Positions 32,374-42,370 of a DNA stretch of 64,000 nucleotides are shown here, in pieces. Position 1 is the stretch's first letter. The number at the start of each line of letters is the position of its first letter. Source of the stretch: CAYWFP01 sp964457365. GTDB taxonomy: Bacteria; Planctomycetota; SZUA-567. A program made the translations under genes and the position numbers. Location of the stretch: assembly GCA_964457365.1 (NCBI GenBank), contig CAYWFP010000004.1, forward strand, positions 23,610-87,609. Direction: 5' to 3'. The notes beneath the pieces are model-generated. The model saw only the letters and a program-made list of their open reading frames with translations. It had not been told where the DNA came from and searched no databases.

Positions 32374-34413
32374 TCATCCCTTGCGCCACATCCGCCGGTA
32401 CGCCTCCTCTAGCGAGCGGGCAAAACCTGCCGCATTCATCAGCGGCGACGCTTGCAGACGCGCGCGCATGGTTTCGCGGTACTCGTCCCGCCGGGCTTTG
32501 TCCTGCGCGAGGTCCCGGGCGAGGGCGACGAAGCCTTCGCGGTCCGGCGCCACCAGTTCGTCCAGACCGGCTTGTTGCAGCAGGCTCGCGCCCATGCGCG
32601 CCACGCGCGTGGTTCCCGCGAGCGTCAGGACCGGCACGCCCATGTAGAGCGCCTCGCAGGTCGTGGTGACGCCGTTGTAGGGAATGGTGTCGAGCGCGAT
32701 GTCGACGTTTCCGTAGGCGAAGAGATGCGCGGCCTTCTCCGCCCGCGGCGCCAGCAACTCCAGCCGCTCGGCGCCGATGCCGCGGCGGGCGAACTGCTCC
32801 AGGACATAGCCTTTGCCGAGGCTGTCCAGCAGCGCCCGCGACTTCAAGCACAGCCGGCTTTCGGGCACGGCCCGGAGCACCTCGGCCCACACGTCCAGGC
32901 ATGCCGGCGAGAGCTTGGTCAGGTTCCCGAAACAGCCGAACGCGATATGACCGCGCTCCCCCGGCGGCGCCACCGCCGGCGCGTCTGCGGGCGGGAGATA
33001 GCAGTGAAAGCCCCCCGGAAGACGGAGCAACGTCTCGGTGTAATGCGTCTCGGCTCCGGGCGGATCGGCCACCGCGTCGGTGAGCGAATAATCCATCGTG
33101 TCGAGCCCGGTCGTCGCCGGATACCCCAGCCAGGTCACCTGTACCGGCGCGCAGCGGCGGGCGAAGAGCAGCAGCCGGTTGCCGCGCGTATGCCCGGCCA
33201 GATCGACGAGGATGTCCACCTCGTCGGCCCGCATGCGCTCCGCGGCCGCGTCGTCCGAAAGGGGCGCGATATCGACGAAGCGGTCGCACAGTCCCTGCAG
33301 CCGCAGCGTCACCGCGTCGGCGAGCTGAACGTTGCCGTAGGCGATGACCTCGACCTGTTCGCGATCGTGCGCGCGCAGGAGAGGCTCGATGAAGTGCGCC
33401 ACCGAATGCTCGCACAGATCCCCCGAGACATAGCCGATACGCAGGCGCCGGTCGGGATCGTTATCGAATATCGGTTTTCGCGAAGCCGGTGGCGGCGTGT
33501 GTTGCCGCGCCCAGTCGGCATGTTCCTCTTTCAATCCGGCCGGCTCGTCGCCGTGCCAGTAATGCCGTAGCAACAGGAGGTTCTGCCCGGCTTCCGCGCA
33601 CGCGGGGTCGGCCGCGAGCGCCTGGCGGTAGCAGTCCTCGGCCTCGCGCACCTGCGCGGCGGTCTTGAGCGCGTTGCCGAGGTTGATCAGCGTATCGGCA
33701 TGGCCGGGTCGCAGCGACAAGGCGCGCCGGGTGTGGCGGATCGATTCGCCGATGCGGTACATCGCCAGCAGCAGCTTGCCAAGGTTGTAATGCGCGTTGG
33801 CGTAATCCTCGCGCAACTCCAGCGCGCGGCGGAACGACGCCTCCGCGGCCGGGTAGTCGCCCATGTCCGCCAGCGCGTTGCCGCGGTTGTTCCAGGCCTC
33901 GTGATCCTGCGGCTGCAGGCGCAGCGCCTCGTCGTAGCAGCGCACCGCCTCGCGCGCCTCCCGCAGCGCCGCCCGGGCGCGGCCGAGGTTGTACCAGGCG
34001 TCGACGTACTCCGGCTGCGCCGCCAGCGCCTGCTCGAAGAACGCCACCGCCGCCTCCGCGCGCCCGAGTTCGGTCAAGGCCAGGCCGAGGTTGCTCAGGA
34101 TCCCCGGCGTCGCCGCGCCGCGTTCGACCGTATAGGCCAGCGCCTTCGCCGCCGGCTCGTACAGCCCAGCCTGCAAGGCAGCCATGCCCAGCAGTTGCCA
34201 CGCCTGGTGATTGTCCTTGTCGGCGTGGAGGACGTGTTCGTACAACTCGATGGCCGCGCGCAGTTCGCCGGCGTTGTGCTTGCGCCTGGCCTCCAGCAGT
34301 ACCGCCGGGATATTCAGCGCGGGCTTCTTCGCCGCAGGCGTTGATGCCGGCCGGCGCGGCGGCGTGCCGCGACGGGCCTTCTTGTCGCGACGTTTCTTTC
34401 TGCGCTTGGCCAT
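32374..34413 (-). CDS. TPR-containing O-GlcNAc transferase-like glycosyltransferase (GT41, SPINDLY type)
   Basis: A 679-residue protein with a Lys/Arg-rich N-terminus, about eight TPRs (roughly 45-330; units such as AWQLLGMAALQAGLYEPAAKAL and AHYNLGKLLLAMYRIGES), and a C-terminal GT41 domain (345-675): LRIGYVSGDLCEHSVAHFIEPLL, DILVDLAGHTRGNRLLLFARRCAPVQVTWLGYPATTG, HIAFGCFGNLTKLSPACLDVWAEVL and DIALDTIPYNGVTTTCEALYMGVPVLTLAG. These enzymes transfer GlcNAc or fucose to Ser/Thr of proteins. ATG 34413 is used, as the basic tail begins there; upstream in-frame codons lack a clear signal. The Shine-Dalgarno is weak. Confidence 0.88.
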   Translation of the reverse strand: MAKRRKKRRDKKARRGTPPRRPASTPAAKKPALNIPAVLLEARRKHNAGELRAAIELYEHVLHADKDNHQAWQLLGMAALQAGLYEPAAKALAYTVERGAATPGILSNLGLALTELGRAEAAVAFFEQALAAQPEYVDAWYNLGRARAALREAREAVRCYDEALRLQPQDHEAWNNRGNALADMGDYPAAEASFRRALELREDYANAHYNLGKLLLAMYRIGESIRHTRRALSLRPGHADTLINLGNALKTAAQVREAEDCYRQALAADPACAEAGQNLLLLRHYWHGDEPAGLKEEHADWARQHTPPPASRKPIFDNDPDRRLRIGYVSGDLCEHSVAHFIEPLLRAHDREQVEVIAYGNVQLADAVTLRLQGLCDRFVDIAPLSDDAAAERMRADEVDILVDLAGHTRGNRLLLFARRCAPVQVTWLGYPATTGLDTMDYSLTDAVADPPGAETHYTETLLRLPGGFHCYLPPADAPAVAPPGERGHIAFGCFGNLTKLSPACLDVWAEVLRAVPESRLCLKSRALLDSLGKGYVLEQFARRGIGAERLELLAPRAEKAAHLFAYGNVDIALDTIPYNGVTTTCEALYMGVPVLTLAGTTRVARMGASLLQQAGLDELVAPDREGFVALARDLAQDKARRDEYRETMRARLQASPLMNAAGFARSLEEAYRRMWRKG

Positions 34414-34427
34414 GAGAGAAGAGTCAC

Positions 34428-34448
34428 CATTATCGAGAATCGACAATG
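34428..34448. promoter_or_regulatory. Near-palindrome upstream of the GT41 gene
   Basis: CATTATCGA (34428-34436), 3-nt centre, TCGACAATG (34440-34448): 8 of 9 positions pair. It lies about 15 bp upstream of the start and may be an operator or a leader hairpin. Confidence 0.35.
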
Positions 34449-34552
34449 TCTGCCCGGCCGATTTCGGTTGCCGAGTTCCGCGACGCGAACCGCCGGGTCG
34501 GTCCATTCGACTCGCCCGGGTTTTCAGACAGAACCAGAAGCAAAACTCGTCG

Positions 34553-35563
34553 TCACTCGTCCGCGGGCATACCCGTTCCGCCCTCGGCGTAGAGCACGCA
34601 CTTGACGCGGCGGCCGGGCTCGGGCTCGCAGACCGGGATCTCGCCGTACTTGCAGATATCCGTGCAATGCGGACAGCGCGTGTGGAAGCGGCAGCCCGCG
34701 GGCGGCCTCGCGGCGCTGGGCACTTCGCCCTGCAGGATCTGCCGCTGCATGCGCCGCGTCGGATCCGGGATCGGGATGGCGCTCAGGAGCGCGCGGGTGT
34801 ACGGGTGCAGCGGTTTCTCGAACAAGGCGTCGCACGGGGCTTCTTCCATCAGATGCCCGAGATACATGACCCCGACGACCTGGGCGATGTGGCGGACCAC
34901 GGCCAGATCGTGCGCGATGAAGAGGTAGGCCGGGCCCAACTCCTCCTGGAGCTGCAGCAGCAGGTTGATGATCTGCGCCTGGATGGAGACGTCCAGGGCC
35001 GAGACGGCCTCGTCGCAGACGATGAAGTCCGGATCGAGCGCGATGGCGCGGGCGATACCGATACGCTGTCGCTGGCCGCCGGAGAATTCGTGCGGGTAAC
35101 GGCTGGCGTAGGCGCCGTCGAGGCCGACGGTCTCCAGAAGATGCGCCGCCTTCTCGCGCTGTTCGGCTTCCGAGCCAACCTCGTGTACCACCAGGCCCTC
35201 GCCGACGATATTGCCGACGGTCATGCGCGGATTGAGGCTCGAGTACGGATCCTGGAAGATGATCTGCATGCGCCGACGGAACGCATGCAACTCGTCGGCG
35301 CCGAGGGTGGCGATGTCGCGCCCGTCGAAGAGGACCGCGCCGTCGGTGGGCTCCAGCAGGCGCAGGATGGTGCGCCCGGTAGTGGTCTTGCCGCAGCCGG
35401 ACTCGCCCACCAGCGCGTAGGTCTGCCGCGCGGGAATATCGAAAGAGACGTCGTCGACGGCGTGGACGTGACCGACCACCGAGGCGAAGAGCCCCTTGCG
35501 GATGGGGAAGTGTTTGACGAGGTTGCGCACCGACAGGAGCGGCGCGGTCGCGGTGACGGTCAT
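34553..35563 (-). CDS. Oligopeptide/dipeptide ABC transporter ATP-binding subunit (OppF/DppF type)
   Basis: A 336-residue ABC ATPase: Walker A GESGCGKTT, Q-loop region MQIIFQDPYSSLNPRMTVG, signature SGGQRQRIGIARA, Walker B FIVCDEAVSALDV, H-loop FIAHDL. The C-terminal oligopeptide extension contains Cys residues (GCRFHTRCPHCTDICKYGEIPVC) that in the family bind an iron-sulfur cluster. The start ATG 35563 overlaps the OppD stop by 4 bp, following AGAAGG. Last gene of the five-gene minus-strand transport operon. Confidence 0.95.
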   Translation of the reverse strand: MTVTATAPLLSVRNLVKHFPIRKGLFASVVGHVHAVDDVSFDIPARQTYALVGESGCGKTTTGRTILRLLEPTDGAVLFDGRDIATLGADELHAFRRRMQIIFQDPYSSLNPRMTVGNIVGEGLVVHEVGSEAEQREKAAHLLETVGLDGAYASRYPHEFSGGQRQRIGIARAIALDPDFIVCDEAVSALDVSIQAQIINLLLQLQEELGPAYLFIAHDLAVVRHIAQVVGVMYLGHLMEEAPCDALFEKPLHPYTRALLSAIPIPDPTRRMQRQILQGEVPSAARPPAGCRFHTRCPHCTDICKYGEIPVCEPEPGRRVKCVLYAEGGTGMPADE

Positions 35564-36552
35564 ACCTTCTTCTCCACGTCGTGACAGGCCACCCAGCGGC
35601 CCGGGCGCTTCTCCTCCAGCGGCGGCTCGGTCTCGCGGCAGATCGGCATGGCCCGGCGGCAGCGCGGCGCGAACTTGCACCCCGGCGGCAGCGTGGTCGG
35701 GCGCGGCACCATGCCGGGAATGGTGTAGAGCTTGCGCCGCTCGCCGGTGAGCTGCGGCAGACTGCGGAAGAGATCGATGGTATAGGGGTGCAGCGGCTCG
35801 GCGTAGAGCGCGGCGGTGGTGGCCTTCTCGGCCACCGCGCCGGCGTACATGACGCAGACCTCGTGGGCGAGTTCGGCCACGACGCCCAGGTCGTGGGTGA
35901 TGAAGAGCATGCTCATCCTGCGCTCGGCCTGGAGCCGCCGGAGCAGGTCCAGAATCTGCGCCTGCACCGTCACGTCCAGCGCGGTCGTCGGCTCGTCCGC
36001 GATCAGCAGCCGCGGCTGGCAGATCAGCGCCATGGCGATCATCGCCCGCTGCTTCATGCCCCCCGAGAGTTCGTGCGGATACTGCCGCAGGCGCAGCGAC
36101 GGCTGGGCCATGCCGACGGCCTCGAGCATCTCCTCCGCGCGCGCGATCGCCTCGCGTGGGCCGATGCGCTCGTGCACCAGCAGGGCCTCGACGATCTGGT
36201 TGCCGATAGTGAAGACCGGGTTCAAGGCGGTCATCGGCTCCTGGAAGATCATGGCGATCTCGCGGCCGCGGACGCGGCGCATGGCCTCGCGCCCCAAGAG
36301 CAGCAGGTCGCGCTCGCCGAACTGGACGCTGCCGCTGGCGATGCGACCGGGCGGGGAGTCGACCAGGCCCATCACCGCGAGGCTGGTAACGCTCTTGCCG
36401 CAGCCGGATTCGCCCACCAGGCCCAGCGTCTTGCCTTCGGGAACGTCGAAAGAGACGCCGCGCACCGCGCGGGCCACGCGCTCGCCGGTGCCGAACTCGA
36501 CCTGCAGGTTGCGCACCGACAGCAGCGTCCGGGTATCCGTGGCGGCGGTCAT
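35560..36552 (-). CDS. Oligopeptide/dipeptide ABC transporter ATP-binding subunit (OppD/DppD type)
   Basis: A 330-residue ABC ATPase pairing with the OppF-like subunit. Walker A GESGCGKSV, MIFQEPMTALNPVFTIG, signature SGGMKQRAMIAMA, Walker B LLIADEPTTALDV, switch His in FITHDLGVV. The C-terminal region has the Cys pattern CKFAPRCRRAMPIC typical of peptide-transporter ATPases. It is 1 bp downstream of the OppC-like gene. Energises uptake of peptides (or nickel or sugars in some relatives). Confidence 0.95.
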   Translation of the reverse strand: MTAATDTRTLLSVRNLQVEFGTGERVARAVRGVSFDVPEGKTLGLVGESGCGKSVTSLAVMGLVDSPPGRIASGSVQFGERDLLLLGREAMRRVRGREIAMIFQEPMTALNPVFTIGNQIVEALLVHERIGPREAIARAEEMLEAVGMAQPSLRLRQYPHELSGGMKQRAMIAMALICQPRLLIADEPTTALDVTVQAQILDLLRRLQAERRMSMLFITHDLGVVAELAHEVCVMYAGAVAEKATTAALYAEPLHPYTIDLFRSLPQLTGERRKLYTIPGMVPRPTTLPPGCKFAPRCRRAMPICRETEPPLEEKRPGRWVACHDVEKKV

Positions 36553-36553
36553 G

Positions 36554-38525
36554 CTATCTCCTCAAACGCGGATCGAGCGCGTCGCGCAACCCTTCGCCCA
36601 CGAGGTTGTACGCGGTGACCGAGAGGAAGATGATCAATCCCGGAAACAACGCCAGCCACCAGTTGAGCCACGGCGCCTCGCGCGCCTGGTTCAGAAGCTG
36701 CCCCCACGTCGCCGTCGGCGGCGCTACGCCAAAGCCCAGGAACGAGAGCCCGCTCTCGGTCAGGATCGCCCCGGCGATGCCGAAGCTGATGCTGACCAGC
36801 ACCGGCGCGATGGCGTTGGGGAGGATGTGGCGGAAGATGACGCGCCCGGAGCGCACCCCCAGCGCCTGCGCCGAGGCGACGTAGTCAAGCTTGCGCTGTT
36901 TGAGCACCTCGCCGCGGATGAGGCGCGCGATGCCGGTCCAGCCGGTGAACCCGATGACGAGCATGATGTTGAGGATCGAGCGTTTCTCCAGCATGGCCAT
37001 GATCGTCAGGATGAGGAAGAACGAGGGGAAACAGATAATGATCTCGATGAAACGCGAGAGAGCGATATCCACCCAGCCGCCGAAATAGCCCGCGCAGGAG
37101 CCGATCATCACCCCGATGCAGGCGGCAATGCCGACGGAGATGAAGCCGACCGCCAGCGAGACCCGCCCGCCGTGGACGACGCGCGCGAGGACGTCGCGGC
37201 CGACGTTGTCGGTTCCCAGGAGGTGGAAGCCCGCGGCGTGGCGTTCGCGCTTGCGACGCTCGAAGACGCCCTTCTTGAGCGCGCGCGGGAAGAGCGCGTC
37301 CAGGGCGTAGCGGTTCATGCGCTCGCGCTCCAGGCCGGTCAGATCCGCGGCCGCTTTGTCCTTCCACTCCCACGCCTCGGGCGCCAGCCGCAGATCCTGC
37401 CACCCCGTCGGCGTGTAGAAGCGCGGTGCGCGCAACAACTCGTTCAGATCGTCCAGGATATGGCCGCGCGCCCGTGCGGCACTCGCGCGCTCGGCCTCCA
37501 GCCTCCGTTCGGCCTCCTCCCACGCCGTTTTCAGCGCCGGGGTGCGGACCAGCGCGCGACGATAGGCCAGCCGCGCCGCCTCCTCCTGCTTGCGCAATTC
37601 CCCGGGAACCAGGAGCGCTTCCGGGCGTTCATTGAGGATCTCCACCGAACGCGTGGAAAGGCTCTGCCAGACCTGTTGCCGTCGCGAATCGTCGCTGCTC
37701 TTGCACGCGCGCAATTCCTCGGCGAACCCCCGCCAGTCGGCGACGTGATCGTCGGTCAGGTCGGAGTCACTCGTCCACCACGACGGCGCGACCTTGGGCC
37801 CGAACCCGGTCTCGAAGGGTCCGTAGGGGATGAGCGGGAATACGCCCCAGCCCTCGCTCTCCTCCTCGAGGCGGCGGTAGGGCGTGGGGTCGTTGACCGC
37901 GTCGATCCAGAGAAACGGCTGGGCCACGAGCAGCGCCAGGATCAACACCGGCACCCATTCGCCGCGCGGGCGGATCATGCGCACGCCCGCGTAAAGGCCG
38001 AAGGCGACGCTCGGCAGCAGAATCAGCAGCACCACGACACGCCAGAGCACGCCGAAGACCGAGCCGGCCTGCCAGACCTTGACGATGTCCCATTGTGAAG
38101 CCGGCTGATCGAAGAGATTCAGGCCGAGGATGCTGTATAGCAGCCCCCAACACGCCAGCGCCGCCAGCGCGATACCGAGGCTCTGGCCGATGGAATCGGT
38201 GCGTTCGAGCCGGAACGACAGGTCCAGCGCCTTCTGCATCCGCAGCAGCAGCCACGCCAGCGGCAGGAAGAGCAGCGCGAAATTGAAGGCGATCTCGAGC
38301 GCGGCCTCGGTGCTCTCCTTGGGCGCGAAGAACTCGCGCAGGAGCGGAAAGCTGACCGCGCCGTCGGGAGCGAACCAGACCAGCGGCAGCCGGTGCGCCA
38401 GAAACGGCGCGAAAAAGGCCAGCAGGAAGAAGGCCGCGACCATGACCAGGCCGCCCACGGCCCAGCGGTTGGCCAGGAGCTGGCGCAGGACGATGGCGCT
38501 GTAGCTCGGAGAAGCGGGCGTCTCG

Positions 38526-38533
<8 letters not shown>
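36554..38533 (-). CDS. ABC transporter permease (OppC/DppC type) with large membrane insertion
   Basis: A 659-residue permease, twice the normal length of about 300. Residues 1-46 are the usual N-terminal segment with TM1. Residues about 48-435 are an insertion: four extra hydrophobic helices (about 80-98, 118-138, 159-185, 193-210) and a soluble, partly coiled domain (about 212-430). The canonical part resumes at HLLGTDNVGRDVLARVVHGG and includes the EAA loop LDYVASAQALGVRSGRVIFRHILPNAIAP. It overlaps the OppB-like gene by 8 bp. The insertion has no domain I recognise and may dock an accessory or replace regulatory contacts. Confidence 0.9.
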
Positions 38534-39554
<1,021 letters not shown>

Positions 39555-39563
39555 GGCCGCTCC

Positions 39564-41633
39564 CTACTCGAAGGCCTTCTGCTCGTCGCGCGGCACCCAG
39601 TGCAGGTTGGCGTTCATCCCCAGCTTGTAGATGCGGACGTTGCGGTAGCGGCGGTGCTGGCCGACGAGGGCCATGTGCCGGAAGAGGAAGGCATAGGGCT
39701 GGTCGTCGTGGACGATCTCGTGGAATTTCTTGTAGATGGCGATACGTTTGTCGACGTCGGTGGTACGCCGGCCCTCTTCGATCAGCTTATCGGCCTCGGC
39801 GGAAGCGTAGCTGACGTGATTGCTCGAGCGCTCTACCTTGAGGTCGGCCTGCGAGCTGTGCCAGATCTGGCGCGGATCGCTCTCGATGCTGCCGCTCCAG
39901 AGCAGGGTGCAGGCGTCGTAGCTGCGCTCGTTGAGCATCTCGGTATAGACCGACCACTCGCTGGGCTTGATCTGCATGTCGATGCCGACCTTCTTCATGT
40001 CCTCCTGGATGATGGTGGCGTAGCGCTTCATGTCGTTGATCGAGGAGACGATGGCGAGGGTGAAGGCGAAGGGCTCGGGCGTGCCGTCGCCGTCGAGGTC
40101 CTTGTCGAGGATGTTGTCGCCGTCGCTGTCACGCCAGCCGGCCTCCTGCAGGAGCTTCTTCGCCGCCTCCAGGTCGAAGGGAATGGCCTCGATCTGGTGG
40201 TTGTAGTACGGGCTCTGCGGCACGAAGGGGCCGGTGATGACCTGTCCGAAGCCGTGGTAGACGTCCTCGAGGATGCGCTTGCGGTCGATGCAGTGGGTCA
40301 GCGCCCAGCGCACCTGTTTCTCCTTGAAGAGCGGCTTGCGCAGGTTCCAGCCGATGTAGCGCCAGGCATAGCTCGGGTACATGTATTTCTCGAATTCGTG
40401 CGTCGTCGGCGTCTCGCCCGCGCGCTTGCGTTCGTCGTAAGCCGCCGAATCCTCGATACAGGTATCGACGTCGGGGGTGACGGTGTAGAAGTCCTTGCCC
40501 GCGGTCTCGTAGATCCACTGCTCGGGCTGGAAGCCGATACGGTCGAGCTTGCCGCTCTTGAACTCCAGCAGGGCGATATTGGGTTCCTGGATCTCGCGAA
40601 TGAGCAGATGCTTGATCGACGGCTTGGGACCGAAGAAACGCCCGAAGCGCTCCATGCGCAGGTCCTGTCCCTTGGTCCAGCGAACCAGGCGGTAGGCGCC
40701 GCAGCCGATCATGTGCTGGTTGCGCTTGGAGGTGATGAACTGCTCGGCGAACTCGTCGTCGCTCCAGTTCGGATCGGGCCGATAATAGTGCGCGGGCAGC
40801 GGCGAGAGCTGGAGGGTGATCTGATCGGCGAGGCTGTAGGGCTCGCGCCAGACCACGCGGAAGGTGTAGCGGTCGACCTTCTCGATGGTCTCGATGTCGA
40901 TGATATAGTTGCGGATCGGGTCGGCCGGCACTTTCGGGTTCTGTACCGTCTCCCACCAGAAGACGAAGTCGTCGGCCGTCACCTCCTTCTCCGGTACCTT
41001 CTCGCCGGTGACGATGTCGGTGAAAGGGTGCCACAGGATGCCCTTGCGCAGGCGGATGGTATAGACCAGTCCGTCCTCGCTCTTGTGCCAGGAGGCGGCC
41101 ATGCGCGGCACGAAGCGGCGCACGTCGATAAGGTCGCGCTCGCCGATCTGGTCGTTGCAGATCTGCCAGATGCTGCTGACGATGGCGGAATTGTTGACGA
41201 TGTCGTTGAGATTGTTGCTGAAGGCGGAGGTATAGCTGATGCGGCGGCCGCCGTCCTCGGCCTCTGGATCGCGCTCGCCGTCCTGGGCGAAGAATCCGAA
41301 CGGCTTCAGCGTTTCACCGCCGTCGAGCTGCCCCCCCTCGCCCGGCGTCGCGTTCGTCTCGGTTTGTTCCGACGCGTCGCTGCTTTGCCGCGCCTGGCGC
41401 AGAAGCTGCTCGAGCTTCTCCTCGAGCTCCGGGCTCAATCCGCTCGCGGACTGCTCCTCGAGTTCGCGGCCGAACCGGCTCACCGTACTCTCGAGACTCT
41501 GAAGCGCCTGCTCGGCGCTGGCGGCCTGACGCTTGTACTCGCTGGTGGCGTCGATGGCGAAATAGAGCCCGAAGATATTGACCACCAACAGCGCGGCCAG
41601 CAACAGCGGCACCGCGAACGACCGTTCGCCCAT
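39564..41633 (-). CDS. Extracellular solute-binding protein family 5 (peptide type), membrane-anchored
   Basis: A 689-residue SBP_bac_5 protein. An uncleaved-looking transmembrane helix (8-28) is followed by a coiled-coil stalk (about 30-80) and an acidic linker; the binding domain covers about 125-680, with the family blocks ASWHKSEDGLVYTIRLRKGILWH, TADDFVFWWETVQNP and QVRWALTHCIDRKRILEDVYHG. Near residues 500-515 is an Asp-rich DSDGDNILDKDLDGDGT segment resembling calcium-binding repeats. It is the first gene of the transporter operon; coiled-coil anchoring instead of a lipobox is unusual. Confidence 0.9.
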   Translation of the reverse strand: MGERSFAVPLLLAALLVVNIFGLYFAIDATSEYKRQAASAEQALQSLESTVSRFGRELEEQSASGLSPELEEKLEQLLRQARQSSDASEQTETNATPGEGGQLDGGETLKPFGFFAQDGERDPEAEDGGRRISYTSAFSNNLNDIVNNSAIVSSIWQICNDQIGERDLIDVRRFVPRMAASWHKSEDGLVYTIRLRKGILWHPFTDIVTGEKVPEKEVTADDFVFWWETVQNPKVPADPIRNYIIDIETIEKVDRYTFRVVWREPYSLADQITLQLSPLPAHYYRPDPNWSDDEFAEQFITSKRNQHMIGCGAYRLVRWTKGQDLRMERFGRFFGPKPSIKHLLIREIQEPNIALLEFKSGKLDRIGFQPEQWIYETAGKDFYTVTPDVDTCIEDSAAYDERKRAGETPTTHEFEKYMYPSYAWRYIGWNLRKPLFKEKQVRWALTHCIDRKRILEDVYHGFGQVITGPFVPQSPYYNHQIEAIPFDLEAAKKLLQEAGWRDSDGDNILDKDLDGDGTPEPFAFTLAIVSSINDMKRYATIIQEDMKKVGIDMQIKPSEWSVYTEMLNERSYDACTLLWSGSIESDPRQIWHSSQADLKVERSSNHVSYASAEADKLIEEGRRTTDVDKRIAIYKKFHEIVHDDQPYAFLFRHMALVGQHRRYRNVRIYKLGMNANLHWVPRDEQKAFE

Positions 41634-41681
41634 GTCGTTCTCCTCCTGCGAATCCGGCTCGACGGGGACGCCTCCGGCGGC

Positions 41682-41710
41682 GATCTAAGCGAAGGCGTCG
41701 ACGAAATCAA
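41682..41710 (-). promoter_or_regulatory. Sigma70-like promoter for the peptide transporter operon
   Basis: Minus strand: TTGATT, 17-bp spacer, TAGATC, giving a leader of about 40 nt before ATG 41633. The -10 is imperfect. Confidence 0.4.
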
Positions 41711-41767
41711 AAGGAACGATTATGCCAGAGCACGACCGCTTTGGGTAGGACTTTTTGTTCCCGGTTC

Positions 41768-42370
41768 CTATTTTTCCTCTTCTTCGCGGCCGCGCTCCAC
41801 CGCCGCCTGCAACTGGCGCACGCGCAGGCGCAGCTTCTCGATCTCGCGCGCCATCGAACGGTAGACCAGCAGGTCGTTGCGCTGCATCTTCACGCGCTCG
41901 ATGCGCAGCAGCATCCAGCCGAAGAGCAGCAACAGCAGGCCGACGAGGTAGATATCGAAGCGGATCTTGTTGTAAAGGCCGACCGGCCAGCGCGGCGGCT
42001 CGGGGCGCTCGGCGCGGCTGCGCGGCTGGTAGGTGGCCCACGCGCGGTCGTTGGCCTCGTTCAGCAGACGTGGCAGTACCTTGTCGCCGAAGGCCTGGAA
42101 CCCCAGGTCGGTGTGCACGTAATCGAGCTTGTCCCAGTAGAGAAACGCCGCGGCCAACACCAGGATCGCCAGGATCATGTACCGCCCCGCCGTCTGGTGA
42201 GCGCTCAGCCCCTCTTTGACGAACTCCTCGAGTTCGCGCGCCTCCTCGGGCGGGGCCTTGAGCATCTCGCGCTTCTGCGCACCCGGGGCGGGGGCGGCGG
42301 AGGAGGGTTCGGCGTTCGTCTTCCCGTTCGGATCGGCGGTCGGTTCGGCGGATTGCGGAGTGTCGGGCAT
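41768..42370 (-). CDS. Two-span membrane protein with C-terminal coiled coil
   Basis: Unrecognised 200-residue protein. The N-terminus is Pro/Ala-rich and probably disordered (1-35). Two hydrophobic helices (about 63-82, MILAILVLAAAFLYW, and 139-158, IYLVGLLLLLFGWMLL) flank a loop of about 55 residues with DLGFQAFGDKVLPRLLNEANDRAW. The C-terminus is a charged coiled coil (MAREIEKLRLRVRQLQAAVERGREEEEK). The ATG directly follows the stop of the nitrilase-like gene (no gap), so the two are coupled and likely act together. Function unknown. Confidence 0.72.
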   Translation of the reverse strand: MPDTPQSAEPTADPNGKTNAEPSSAAPAPGAQKREMLKAPPEEARELEEFVKEGLSAHQTAGRYMILAILVLAAAFLYWDKLDYVHTDLGFQAFGDKVLPRLLNEANDRAWATYQPRSRAERPEPPRWPVGLYNKIRFDIYLVGLLLLLFGWMLLRIERVKMQRNDLLVYRSMAREIEKLRLRVRQLQAAVERGREEEEK

